DNA from: Lobosporangium transversale
Lineage: Eukaryota; Mortierellomycota; Mortierellomycetes; Mortierellales; Mortierellaceae
Direction of reading: 5' to 3'
Assembly (NCBI RefSeq): GCF_002105155.1
Contig: NW_019029062.1
Location: 28,846-92,845, forward strand
DNA length: 64,000 nucleotides
Below are positions 1 to 11,800 of the stretch, in pieces. Under the pieces are notes generated by a model that saw only the letters and a program-made list of their open reading frames with translations, was not told the DNA's origin and ran no database searches. How positions within the stretch are numbered: position 1 is the stretch's first letter; each line of letters starts with the position of its first letter. Both the position numbers and the translations under genes were made by a program.

Positions 1-786
1 TGTCCAAGAATGGGAGCAAACCAAATGCAAACGAAAATAGGATCATGAAGGAGAGCTGTATTCCACAAAAAAAAAAATAAAAAAACGGAATGGTTAAATG
101 GTTAAAAAAAATAAAAAAAAAAAAAAATACGAAGCGAAGAACGGCAGATATTTTTTTACCTTGCTCAGCTCCCAACAGGGCCGTACGACCAACTTCCAAT
201 TCTGAACTAGATCCAGGACAAGACATCCAATCAACCCAAAGATTGCTCCTGATGCACCCATAGATGCTAGAAGATATTAAAAAATAAAATAAAGTAAAAT
301 AAAAACATGAGGAACACGCCATCCTACAGATGCGGTGATATCAAAGAAGTTATTCATCCAAAAATGGGGGAAAAAAAAAATACACTTACGTGCTAACAAA
401 GGCGCAAAGTTTCCTCCAAAGATAAATCCTACGATACCGGAGCACATGTAAATGATACCGAATCGCCACCAACCCATATCGCGCTCCAAATCTGCACCTG
501 TTCGCATTTGGAACATCAAGTTGAAGAGCAAATGAACAATGCCTCCGTGTAAGAAGATAGGTGTGATAAACCTGAACCACTGATTCGGAGGCTTGCCAGT
601 CGATGCAATAGGCGTAAACCCACAAATATCCGAAATAGTGCAGACAGTTTTGGGATCGTCAGGACATTCTATTTGTGCATTGTCCAGATATGTACTACGC
701 ATACAAGGCACAAAGCGCGCGCCTACAGCAATGATAGTCTAGAGAGAGGGAGGAGTTAGTAAGCTAAGCCTGGTCGTTCGACATCC

Positions 787-823
<37 letters not shown>

Positions 824-1777
824 TACTCCGGCACCAGGTCCAATCATGGGATTGAAAGGCTGTGTCTGAACGAACTGTCCAGTCCTCTGATATCCCTTAA
901 AAATCTCAAAGACCAGCACTGCGATCTGGACAGCTGATACCACCCAGACAAACCAAGGTCTCCATCGCTTACGCTTATTGAGCTGTCGCTGAACTTTGGG
1001 ATCTAGCAACACTTTCGCAATCGGTTTACCCTCGCTATCCACAGGATGAGGCTGTGGTGCTAAAGGTGGTGATGTTGGTGGTTGTGCTTGACCATACTGG
1101 TTATTAGCATTGTTGTTGTTGTTATAGCTGTTATCACTGCTGTCCAATGCCCTATTGCCGTATTGATTGCTATGCCCTTCATTACTTCCTCCAACTCCTG
1201 CTCCAGTACTGTATATAGACTGATGATCCATTGTTCCGAATGGTTGTGCAGGTCCCGCCATATTCTCTGCGGTTCTGGTATCTGAAAACTTGTTTCCGTT
1301 GCGAGCAGCTTCAAGATTGGACGAGATGATGTCAATTCCCACGAGTGGGATATCGGTGGTCGGTCCACCGGAGGATGTCTGGGGTTGATATCCTGAGTAA
1401 CCTCCGCCACCCCATTCTGGTGTGCGGCTGCTTAAAGCTGATTGAGCATGTTCTAGAGGAGACATTTGATGGTATTGGCTGATTCGGTGCTGCTCTTCGT
1501 CGTATTCCTGTTGGCTCAGGGGCTGATGGTGTGTCGGGAAGTAACTCAAAGGTCGACCTACTGGATACTGATCCTCGTCGTCGTCCTGTTGCGATTGTTG
1601 TTGCTGTTGTTGGTAATGATGAGGTGAATGATTTGTATAACTATAAGCATTCTGATGTGTCTCTTGTTGGCCATCACCGAATGGTGACGCAGTAGATGTT
1701 CCACCCCCTCCTGAAGAGGTTTGGTGTGTGCCATCGTCATCGTCTTGCCATTCCTGTTTTGAGTGATGATAAGACAT
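1..1777 (-). CDS. Rhomboid-family intramembrane serine protease, 3' end missing
   Basis: Exons 1777-827, 738-390, 266-160 and 55-1; the phases agree at each junction and the gene runs off the left edge. The first ~268 residues are a hydrophilic, Q/S/H-rich cytosolic tail. A basic stretch (KRKRW) and the first membrane segment follow at ~274-294. Exon 2 carries the HLLFN signature (HxxxN) that helps form the rhomboid oxyanion pocket. Exon 3 carries GASGAIFG with the catalytic serine near residue 439. Exon 4 begins another membrane helix; the catalytic histidine helix should lie outside the window. Rhomboids cut transmembrane segments of substrate proteins in the secretory pathway or mitochondria. 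The long N-terminal tail resembles secretory-type rather than mitochondrial rhomboids, which is inference. Intron 1 starts GTAAG and then runs straight into a ~31-base T tract. Family assignment is secure; the substrate is unknown. Confidence 0.9.
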
Positions 1778-2864
1778 TTTTTAACTCTCTGCGTTGAACT
1801 TGATAAGAATAAGAAAATAACTAGGAGGAAATTTTCTTGTGTAAAAGTGTGTAAAAGTGTGTAAAAGTTGTTTGTATGTGTCGTATGTGTTGTTATGTCG
1901 TTTGTTTAATTGTGCAAAGGGGCTAGAAGTGAAAAAGGAAGAAGCAGAAGAAAAAGAGGAAGAGTGAAAAAAAAAAAAAAAAAAAAAAAAAAAGGAAAAG
2001 CCAAGCAGGTCAAGCTGAAGTTAGTAGCAAACTTTGCATGTACAATACCACTTGAGGGAGAGGATACAATGTACTACATGCATCAACAACATCAACAAGA
2101 AAACATTATTGTCTACATACAAATATATATATACATTTGTATTTATTCATAAGGGACAAATGGGCGGTTGTTTTTCCTTGGCGTGGCGGTGTTCCATCTT
2201 TGTCACACCAAATGTCCTATTTTCCTATTGTCCTATTGTCCTACCAAATGCATTGACATGCTGTCCTTTGGTCGCTACAGCCATAAAAAAATTAAAAATA
2301 GTCTCTACAGTCCTTTGGATTCAAGAGAAGATCGGAAGGAAAAAATAAAATAAAAAAGCTGTCTCTCTGTCATTCAGATGAACAAGTCCTGATACAATTG
2401 ACAGGATTAATATTATTTAAATGCAATTTACACAAAATATGGCAAGACCAACCTAAAAAAAGGCTGCCTTGTATATACTTCTTTATTGAATTAGAGGAAA
2501 ACTGATACAGCAAAGTACAGGGCAAAAAAACCATAATACAAAAAAAATACAATGTAAAAAAAAATAACGACCGTTCTAATGAAACAAAGGAACAATACAA
2601 AAGCTAGTACACACAACAACCGAAAGGGAAAAGAACAGCAACAACAAAGTCTGGAGTAAAAAAAAAAAAAAAAAAAAAAAGGAAAGAATTGATACAGTGG
2701 CAAGGGTGGAAAAGACTACTTTAGAAATGAACACCAAAGAGCCTTTGCCGGGAATATTGGTCCATCATCAAACAACCTAAGCGCCTCATTTCGCAGTAAG
2801 AAAAACTGAGTTCCTGATAGAGCCACTTCTCGTCCCATTGTTACAAGTATCTAAGTATAATACT

Positions 2865-2895
<31 letters not shown>

Positions 2896-2961
2896 CTGAC
2901 TTTTTGTGTGGAGCTCTTTTTTTTTTTTTTTTTTTTTGTAAAATGGTTGATTATTTGGACG
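1778..2961. other. Intergenic spacer between rhomboid 5' end and BTG/Tob 3' end
   Basis: No gene is supported. The stretch holds the presumed rhomboid promoter near 1778-1900, a 10-bp tandem repeat at 1839-1868, and several pure A or T runs (around 1965-1993, 2658-2680, 2864-2895 and 2920-2937). These runs generate short Lys- or Phe-rich ORFs on both strands that have no other protein-like features. Confidence 0.6.
1839..1868. repeat. Three perfect 10-bp tandem copies (GTGTAAAAGT)
   Basis: Three consecutive identical decamers lie 60-90 bp upstream of the rhomboid start codon, so they are probably in its 5' UTR or core promoter. Read directly from the sequence; any regulatory role is unknown. 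Confidence 0.9.
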
Positions 2962-3454
2962 TTAGACCGACGACATGATCGATAGTTTGCTGGAAGGAGG
3001 CGAAGGAGTAGCACTGGGGGTGATGATCTGGCTCTTAGTCAATGGACTGGTGATTGGGATGGCGTGTGAGACTCGAGCAGGAACATTAGGTGGAGAAGGC
3101 GGAGGAGAAATACGAACAGCAGACGAAGGGCGACCCATGATCTTTGATGGGAAAGAAGAGTTGTCAGCCTTCATAGAGACCTTGCCACGCGTTCCGTCGT
3201 AGATGGTATTGATGGAACCATGATCGCCAATGCGAAAAGAAACCGTATAAGGTTCGACCCAGAGCACCAAATCCCTAGGGATCAGACCCTGCAGCGTCTC
3301 CATGGGCAGCGAGCTCTTCTGAGCAGCCTAAAATAAAAATAAAAATAAAAAAAGGTTTATAGGTTTTATTGTTTAGTGCCATTGTGACATCTTGTCATAA
3401 AAACGGAGTTTGGACCATTAATTGATCTTACACATCCCACAACCCCAGCGTCAA

Positions 3455-3493
<39 letters not shown>

Positions 3494-3835
3494 AACAACA
3501 GATTGAACGAGTGTTTAAAACCTCATGTGGAAAGGAAACGCGTGATTTAACATAACCATTTTTGGTTTCATGTATTTCCCTCTCACTCTTGAACTGCGCT
3601 TCTGTTAATTTGTTACCTGGCACAAAAGAGGATCCACTTTGCCACTAAAGGAGGTAATGGCTCTATACCCGTTGCCATAATGGGGTCTCTGTGGATCCCA
3701 ATGGTTGGTATATTTCTCTTGCATTAATGTTGCAATCTCTTTCTTGAAGCTGTCGATGATCTGCGGGGTGCATACTGTCGACGCAGTCAAGAAACGGCCC
3801 AGGAAGTCGGAGGCACAAGAGATTTCAAGCAACAT
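2962..3835 (-). CDS. BTG/Tob antiproliferative-family protein
   Basis: Two exons, 3835-3617 and 3327-2962, joined in phase 0 across a 289-nt intron (3616-3328, GTAACA...TTTTAG), giving 194 residues. The N-terminal ~115 residues match the BTG domain. Box A is visible around HWDPQRPHYGNGYRAI and the following KVDP. Box B follows the intron as RDLVLWVEPYTVSFRIG, then GSI. BTG/Tob proteins bind the Caf1/Pop2 deadenylase of the CCR4-NOT complex and promote mRNA decay, restraining proliferation in animals. The C-terminal ~80 residues are Ser/Pro-rich and look disordered (IMGRPSSAVRISPPPSPP). The intron contains a long A run on the + strand, so a T run in the transcript. The start at 3835 fits because the family's conserved N-terminal helix begins almost at once (EISCASDFLGRFL). 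Confidence 0.9.
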
Positions 3836-5563
3836 GGTTTTGGTTTATTTATGTAATAGTTATCAGTCAGTTTGGAGAGTGAAAAGGGTAGTGTTATCGT
3901 CAATAGTGATTCAGCCAGCTTGAGGGTGTAAGAGCACGCGAGGAATGAAATGGAACTCGGTATATGACTAGCGAGTATATATTGTTTGTGTTTAATGCGG
4001 TGTAATGTGTGAATGAGAGCGGGAGAAAGTGATGGAGTAAAGTGAAAGAGTTTTTTGGCTCGTTTCATAAAAATTAGATGAACTAAGCAGCCTACGTACA
4101 GACATTCCGAGCGTACGTATCTCTGTGGCGCAATACCACGTGCCGACAACTTTCGCGTGAAAGATAAAAAGGAACAATAACCATTCATATCCTAGAATGT
4201 GATTATTCTCCCTATCTTTTTTCACTTTTTATCTTTCCATTTACAATGATTATTACCATATTTACTGGCGGAATGCTAACATCACCTGTGCATTGATTAA
4301 TGTATTTCGACAAACTGAAAGAGTGAAGAGTTCAAGGGGCTTCATAAGCGGCTCGAGAAAAACCTCATCAGTGTGGAGGCTATATACCACCGGTAGTGAA
4401 AGGGGAAACTAGCATAGAATTATGGATATGACTACGAGTCGAGGGCTGTAAGTTAGGATATTCTGGTGATGCTGGGCTTACGAATGTTGTAAAAATTCAC
4501 CAGTTTATCATCTCTATAGAGATAACACCTATAGCCCTGCACTAATCAAACCAATACAGCGCAGTAAACTAGAAATACAGGCCTGTAGACGCATGAGAGG
4601 GCAGGTCAAATATAAACAAGGAAACACTTTTAAATGTATAAAGTCTGCAATCTACTGGTTCTTGCCACCTAATTTTTGATGTACAAAAGGATACGAGAGA
4701 ACAATTACGTGTAATAAAGGAAAGACTCAACTTGGACTGGTGGGACGCCATGATCTTCCACAACCGGCTGAACATATAAGCGCTTTTTCTTCTTCTTCAA
4801 TAGTTAATGATACCTCTTTTCCTCTGATGTCGTCTTCAACTCGAGGATTACTTGGAGACATAGCCTGCTGAATTTTGTGAAAAATATGTTTTCAACTTAC
4901 TAATAAATATGGAAATTGCTTCTCATCCACTGATTGCCCTGAATCATGCAATCGGCTCTTGTGGTTAACATTATTTGTTATGTCTATGAAGAGCATCGTT
5001 TTCAAGCTTCGTGATGTATGGCTACAAATGGTGTAGTGAGCCTTGACAGGAAGTGAAGATTGATATATACAGCTATATATTTTGCGTCCTACAGGGAAAG
5101 CAAAAAAAAAAAAAAAAAAAAAAAAGGATACTATATGGTTCTTAGTTTAACTACGTTTGTCAGCAAGCCCAAGTTTTTTTTTTTTAGGAGATTAGAAATC
5201 ATGTTCAAACCACAAGGGTATGAAAGGGCGCAAGCAACAAAGCGGCATGAGGATTGTCAATTTGATACCAACGATGTTGCCATCGCACGCAATAAGGTAA
5301 CAAAGAAAAGAGGTTTAGAAGACATATACACAGATACACACAAAACAAAAATACTAAAGCTGTTCAGTTGTGCTCATTGCCAATTGAATTGGATTCTATA
5401 GCGCTACGGCCATGTCTGCCTTCTTCCTTTGCTTTCACCATTCTATTGAAATGGTTACATGTATATATATATTTATATAATATATAATATTATTCTTTTT
5501 ATGCTCAGCTTAACTGATCCTACATTAAATGGGTTTAGTCTAACCGTGAATTTCTCCTGCAGG

Positions 5564-5594
<31 letters not shown>

Positions 5595-5842
5595 TTCTTA
5601 TTCTTGTCCATTCTCGCGTCATTTGTTAAGACGCATTGCTACAACCTGTGTGCAAGATGAGCACATAAACACATGCTAGTTGAGTTGCGGGTCCTTGCCT
5701 AGCAGGAGAGACGCGAGGCAAAGAGCACAGGTATCTGTTCCCGCACCTGGCGTGCCCCCTAACCAATAGCTCAACACCGATTGATGATGCCATTACCCTG
5801 TTGACAGCACGATTGTTAGACGTCAATAAATTAAATTTGATT

Positions 5843-5873
<31 letters not shown>

Positions 5874-6358
5874 CCTTTTCATCTGTGGATTGAGAGATCG
5901 CAGTGCCCTTTATGCTTCCTACCTTCATAGTTCAATCAATCGATTTTGATTTGTGTTAAAGTTGTTTATTTTATTATTTGTATAGGAAATCTATATGTAC
6001 ATTATGCGCTATAATTGGGGCGTGAAAGAGATGTGAAAAGGCAGTATATAAAAAAAAAACATTTGTTGTAGTCTGTGCTATGAATGTGTATATATATTTT
6101 GTGTGAATACAGATGTCCCACAATGACGCGAGAACGCGAAGAGGACGACTCAAGAGCATTTGGATACATAAAATTGAGACACTATAAATACTATTAGAAC
6201 AACTCCTCCAACGCACCGACTATTTTAGAAAATATTTATTTGCTTCCTTTTTCTTTTTCTTTTTCTTCTTTCTCTCCTTCTCTTCCTTAACACCATACTT
6301 GCTCACTTTAACTTCCAACCACATACCTGCCTCTTTACCATCCTTTGTCATTCCAGCC
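3836..6358. other. Intergenic spacer between two divergent genes
   Basis: About 2.5 kb lies between the BTG/Tob start and the bZIP start, so it should hold both promoters. I find no ORF with recognisable protein character and no convincing tRNA. Long homopolymers occur at about 5102-5125 (A), 5563-5591 (A) and 5845-5873 (T), with AT-rich dinucleotide stretches near 5462-5500. The last ~110 bases before the bZIP start are strongly C/T-rich on the + strand, as is common in fungal 5' UTRs. Confidence 0.5.
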
Positions 6359-7507
6359 ATGTCCTTGACTTCGGCCAACGTAACCTATCCTCCTCCTCCA
6401 CCTTCTCATGTGCGAATGCACTCACACCAACATCAACAACCACCTTCCTACCCTCAACCTTACCCTCATCATTCTGATATCTCACCCACCATGCACCATG
6501 AGTCTCTACCGGCACCTGTTTCACCTTCAATCGAACCCTCACTCTCTCTCTACGTCTCTACAAGCCCTCACCACCACCATCACCATTCATCGTCTCAGCA
6601 ACAACACCAGCACTACCATCACCATGAAGCATACCAGGTTCCTTCGCCGCCTTACTCACACCCTCATCGCAATTCGATCGAGTCCTCACAGAAACCAATT
6701 CTCCCTTATCCTTCTCGACACCCACAACATACTTATTCGTCACCTTCACATCGTACCCATCCTTATTCTCCACCCACACTCCCTCCACTGACGGGGCGTC
6801 CTCCACCATCACCTCAAAGCCCTGTGGACTCTGCACCTCATTATCCTTCACTTTCGACCAACAGTCATGACGATCACCATCATTATCGTACAGGATCAGC
6901 TTCAATGTCTCCGCCTCCAACAGCAGCAGCAGCAGGCTCAATCCCACTTTCTGTCAACGACAGGCGAGAGCGTAACAAGGCCGCCTCTGCCAAATATCGA
7001 GCCAAGAAGCATTACCAATCTGGAGAGATGCGTGCACAGATCGCCACTCTGCAGGAACAGAACAGCATCATCACTCGTCAGCTCGAAGAGTGTCGGACTG
7101 AGAATACGTCGCTCAAGAACCTGGTCGAAAAGCTCAAGAGTCGACTTGTAGCTGAGAAGGTCCTGAAACGTTTACGTGAAGCTGGTCGTGAGAAGAAGCA
7201 TCGAGGTAACGGCATTGGCAGTGGTGCTGGACACTCATCTGCTGCTGCTGTTGACAAGCTCTCAGCTCAAGATTTATCCATGACCGATAGTGATGCAGAA
7301 GATGTGGTCGATATGATTCTTCCAGACAACGATGATGAAGATGAAGAATTCAATAGCTATAACAATAGCGATCATGACAACCATAGTGAGCATCAAGAGG
7401 TAGATAGAAAGAAGGCCACTGATGTTTTTAGTGGTGAAAGACGACGATATGAGAGGAGGCCCAGTGGTAGACGTAGAACAACACAGCCAGATGGCAATGA
7501 TCGTTAA
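6359..7507 (+). CDS. bZIP transcription factor (GCN4/Met4/Cys-3-like basic region)
   Basis: A single exon of 382 residues. The ATG at 6359 (GCCATGTCC) is the first good start; the frame stays open upstream but without an ATG. Residues 1-200 are rich in His, Pro, Ser and Tyr and look disordered. The basic region at ~201-218 (RRERNKAASAKYRAKK) has the N-x7-R contact pattern of fungal bZIPs that bind TGACTCA- or TGACGT-type half sites. A leucine zipper follows at ~225-262. The C-terminus is acidic (~310-340, many Asp/Glu) and could be an activation region, followed by an Arg-rich tail. The family includes regulators of amino-acid and sulfur metabolism, but sequence alone does not pick one. The long C/T-rich leader suggests a well-expressed gene. 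Confidence 0.9.
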   Translation: MSLTSANVTYPPPPPSHVRMHSHQHQQPPSYPQPYPHHSDISPTMHHESLPAPVSPSIEPSLSLYVSTSPHHHHHHSSSQQQHQHYHHHEAYQVPSPPYSHPHRNSIESSQKPILPYPSRHPQHTYSSPSHRTHPYSPPTLPPLTGRPPPSPQSPVDSAPHYPSLSTNSHDDHHHYRTGSASMSPPPTAAAAGSIPLSVNDRRERNKAASAKYRAKKHYQSGEMRAQIATLQEQNSIITRQLEECRTENTSLKNLVEKLKSRLVAEKVLKRLREAGREKKHRGNGIGSGAGHSSAAAVDKLSAQDLSMTDSDAEDVVDMILPDNDDEDEEFNSYNNSDHDNHSEHQEVDRKKATDVFSGERRRYERRPSGRRRTTQPDGNDR

Positions 7508-8389
7508 TTGCCAGAAGCTATTTCTCTTCCTTGAACACTTGTAACACCACCTGTACATTCTTATTCTATAATAAACATACTCTTCATTCTAAATGAACAT
7601 TTTCTTTTTGTTGATGGTCGCACTGTTTTCTTGGAGCTCGTTTGAGAGAACGATGGTGTCATTTTTTTTATTTTTTATTCTTTATTCTTTTTTTTTTTTT
7701 TTTTTTCTCCTATACTAAATAAGGGCTCACACGATCGGCATGTGCGTGTGAAAGCAAAGACTGCCCGAGTGGAGACACTCTTGAAGTCAAAAAAAAAAAA
7801 AAAAAAAAAAAAAGATAATGACATTTAATGACAATGACATACAAAGGAAAGGATATTAATTGAAATCTTTTTTTATGCTTTGCCCTTCCAATCCTAAATA
7901 AATTCAGCCAACGAGCGTTCACGATTTCGGTTTGTGACCGATGGTGCCATCCTTCCAAATCCTTGGCTCATCGCATTGGATTTCGATAAGGGGGGGATAA
8001 CAAGTCAAAAAAACAAACAATATTGAACTGAACATCTATCATATTCACTCAAGAAGGCCTTTTCTTTTCTCTTATCCATTATCTTTCTTTACTTAAAACT
8101 AAAACTAAAACCGTAACCATTAATCCTTATTCGTTTAATTCGATTTTCAATTGAAAGATTCATGGGTAAATTAAAAATCTTTTCTTTGAAATACTTTATT
8201 ATATTTATATAACACTATATAATGACAGAGAGAAAAGGAAACATCCGATGGCGCCATTCTACGAATAATGTTGATATTTATCTACAGAAATTGCATAAAT
8301 ATATATATATATATAATATACAACTACAATAAACAAGCTGATCCGCACCGTTGTACATGTATACAGTAATTCTTTTCCCATTCTACATT

Positions 8390-8668
8390 TTATTGGCACT
8401 CACTTTTAAAACATTTGAGCGTGATCCAGAGATTGCATAATGGGATCTTTGCTTTGTCATCGGGAGAAAAGTAAGTTGGCACCTGCACAAAGTGACCATG
8501 AGAATCTCTAGTGTATCCGATTGGATCTTTTTCACTAGCCGCTCCACGAGAGAAACAATGTGACAAAGATATCAGTGGAGAATATAATCCCCCTGACTCC
8601 AAATCCAGCTGAGAATTAATTCTTGTTTGAATTCTCAAACCAGATCCAGCTCGAAGGAGTGTTAACAT
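8390..8668 (-). CDS. Small hypothetical protein, possible mitochondrial presequence
   Basis: An uninterrupted 92-codon frame starts with ATG at 8668. I do not recognise the product. The first ~20 residues contain Arg, Leu and Ser with no acidic residue, as in a mitochondrial targeting peptide. The rest is a mixed-composition small domain (for example DSHGHFVQVPTYFSPDD). It is not homopolymer-derived and lies alone in an otherwise empty ~1.3-kb spacer, which is why I keep it. It could also be the first exon of a longer gene or a chance ORF. Confidence 0.35.
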   Translation of the reverse strand: MLTLLRAGSGLRIQTRINSQLDLESGGLYSPLISLSHCFSRGAASEKDPIGYTRDSHGHFVQVPTYFSPDDKAKIPLCNLWITLKCFKSECQ

Positions 8669-8845
8669 CGCTTCAAATACAACGGTTTACAAAAAAATAC
8701 TCTCTTTTCAAATTTACTGTGTAATAATAGAAAAAAATAACATATTATACAAATCATCAAAAAAAAAAGACAATAAAGTTATTAGGAAAAGAAAAAAAAA
8801 AAAAAAGCAGGTGTATGCGCATGAGGCTAGAAGAACAGTAGAGTT

Positions 8846-11800
8846 CTACAAGTTTAAAAATCCACTCATTACATCGTCCTCATCGTCGTTAACCATGCTT
8901 TCCATTTCCAGATTTTCGAGACCACCTTGCTGATGCTGCTGGTGCTGCTGATTCTGTTGATCCTGGCCCTGAATATTTCCATATCCCACAGATGATCCTG
9001 ACATATCCGTTCCAAGTCTGCTAGATTCGTCGTCATTGTTGGCTGAATCACTGGTACTAGGGTCCTCATTAGTGTACATGGACATATCCATCACCTCCAT
9101 CTCAATCCCCATATCCAAATTCAACAGGTCTTCGCCTTCCTCACCCATAGAAGTTGAAGAAGTCACTAATCCTGAGGAATTTGTATTTATATTGCGGTTG
9201 CTGTTATTGCTACTATTATTATTGCCGTTGATGTTACTACTGGAGTCGTTGTTAATGTGGTTATCGCTATTGTTATTATTGCCGCCACCACTACTGTTAA
9301 TATGACCAACAGTAGACATGCCTTGCAAACTGGCCTGATGGCTGCTAGTGCCGCTATTGAACGAGGTTCCCCCAGGTGTCAATGAACCTGGGATCTGCTG
9401 AGGCGACTGGAGCTGTTGTTGTTGTTGTTGTGATAAATCAACAGATCCTGACCGTGATCCTGGAAGTGACTGTATTCCAGCCACTCTGGAAGCCGTGGGC
9501 GCCGGTGATCCTTGTTGGCTACTGCTTGACATCAGATTACTGCGAGGATTTAGATCAATGGATCCTGAGTGACTAGGGCTATGACTTTGACTGATCCCAG
9601 GTGTGGGACTAAAGACCGCGGGACTGTTTACGCCAGGGCTCATCATGGGACTATTTTGTCGGCTCCGAGAATGCTGCTGTTGTAATTGCAACTGCTGTTG
9701 TTGCTGCAGTCCTTGTTGATGTTGAAGATGTTGTTGCTGCTGCTGTTGCTGTTGGTGGTGTTGTGGTTGCATTATATGCATATGTATGTTGTTCAATTGA
9801 TGCTGCTGATGAGGTCCTAGTTGCATCTGAATACCGCTTCCTTGGCCTCCCAGCATATGTCTGCCAGTCAATGGGAGCTGCATAGGTCCGGACATGGGCA
9901 ACTGCATCTGTGCCTGCATAGGTCCGGACATGGGCAACTGCATCTGTGCCTGCATAGGTATTGACATCGGCATGCTTTGGCTCATAGAAGTAGCGCCAAT
10001 GGCGTTCAAAGGCATACCCATGGGTACACCAACACCCATACCCATACCCATACCCATGCCCATGTTCATATTCATGCCCATGCCTATGCCCATGCCCATT
10101 AGGTGTTGCTGGTGCTGAGCGGCTTGTGCTACATGTTGTCCGGGAGCCATGGCAGGTCGTGCGTGAACTGTCGTAGGACTTGGGGTGTGAGATTGAAATG
10201 GTACTGTAAATGACATCGGGGCGGTTAATGATCCGATTTGACTCGCCATAGATGTTGTAGTGGGTGATGCAACTCGTTGACCGGCTGCATCTTGTTGAAT
10301 CGCTGCATGTGACACATTTGGTGATGGTGTTGCTGATCCTGCACCAGCGCGTTGAGGAGGGAGAGTTTGGTTTGAAACAATAGGGGAGCTGTTCCTACTT
10401 CCGGCAGTGTTTTGTTGAAGAGACTGTACTTGTTGTGGAAGAAGAGGTTGTGGTGCCGGTGATTTGGGATTGTGAATGCCTAAAGGCGAGTGTGGTGTCT
10501 GGGGCTGTGATTGGATTTGCGCTTGAGCCAATGCAGGACTGCCGGTTGTGCTGCTTCCTTGCTTCAAGTGCGCAAGTCCACCTAAAGATGGTGATGACTG
10601 TACAGAGTTGGGGCCTGTCTGAGCCTTAACCGCATTAATTACCAGAGCTGTAGGTGGCATGGGAGCAGCTGAAGTTGATGCAGGGGACGATGGAATTCCA
10701 CTGGACTGCATATTTGCCGTCGATGATGTTTGTGGGGTTGTGGATGTATCGGTAATGGTCGGGCTTTGTGGTATCGCTGGAGGCATTGATGAAGAGGGAG
10801 GTTGGGTAACTATGCTGGGCTGCGGCGTAGACGAGGAGGCTGTCGAAGAGTTGACACTTGTAGGCATATCTAGTGTCGACTGTGTCTGTTGCACTTGCTG
10901 TTGGGGGGTCATATTAGGTAGTGGTCGTTGTGATGGTGTTGCAACTGATTGATCCCCTATTATGGATACACAATAAGGAGCAGGCGACGCGGGTGATCCT
11001 GCATTACTTGCTGTCTTTTGTGGAACAGATGTAGCTACAATAGGTGCGGTTGATACCACAGGGCTCACTGCGACTCCGTTTGTTACAGACGATACGGAAG
11101 CGGAGATTGGTACTACTCCTGTGCTACTAGATGCTGGTGATGTTTCTGTTTCAGATTTCACCGCTGTATCTGTAGCCTCTTTTTTCAATTCCCCCTGCTT
11201 TTGTAACAAGGCCTTTTGTGCTGCCGCAAAGGCGATAGCCACCTTCGGAAGTGCTGTCATCGCACGTACTGCAGAAGGAAATCGTGCTGGAGGAAGTGGT
11301 GATAGATCCGGCTTTGATGGAGGTTCTTTTGTTAGCTGAAAACGCACAATCCATAAAAAAAACAAAAAGATATATAATTGATATTAGTAATAGAATAAGA
11401 GCATAACAGACTCTGATCAGATGACTATCGACCTCCTCGTCACAGCTTTCAATAAGGCGCAAGAGTATATTTCTCAAAGTCACTCACTGGTAGCACCTTG
11501 ATGATCTCTGTCCATGTGGCTAAGTACGATAACATAGCCTGAAGGCGAGCTTGATACCTTTCGCGTTGTAACATGCCAAAAGAAAAATGAAAAAAAAAGT
11601 ACAGAATAAGTCCTTTAGCTCGAACATTCAGTTTGTATGTCGTACGGATCGGCAAATATGTATCTTAACCTACCTTGCGAAATCAGGATCACTGATCAGA
11701 TTACTATTTTGATAATCCAGACAGACGCAAATTAACTCTTTGTTCAAATCCAGAAGCTAGGGTTGACATATACGTCGTGAGTCATGGACATGCTGATGGT

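Noticed and set aside
5060-5401. 113-codon + strand frame
   Set aside because: It has no ATG that avoids the A-run-encoded poly-Lys, no domain features, and neighbouring spacer composition.
6299-6358. Upstream extension of the bZIP frame
   Set aside because: The frame opens with TTG, not ATG; the ATG at 6359 has better context and a C/T-rich leader before it.
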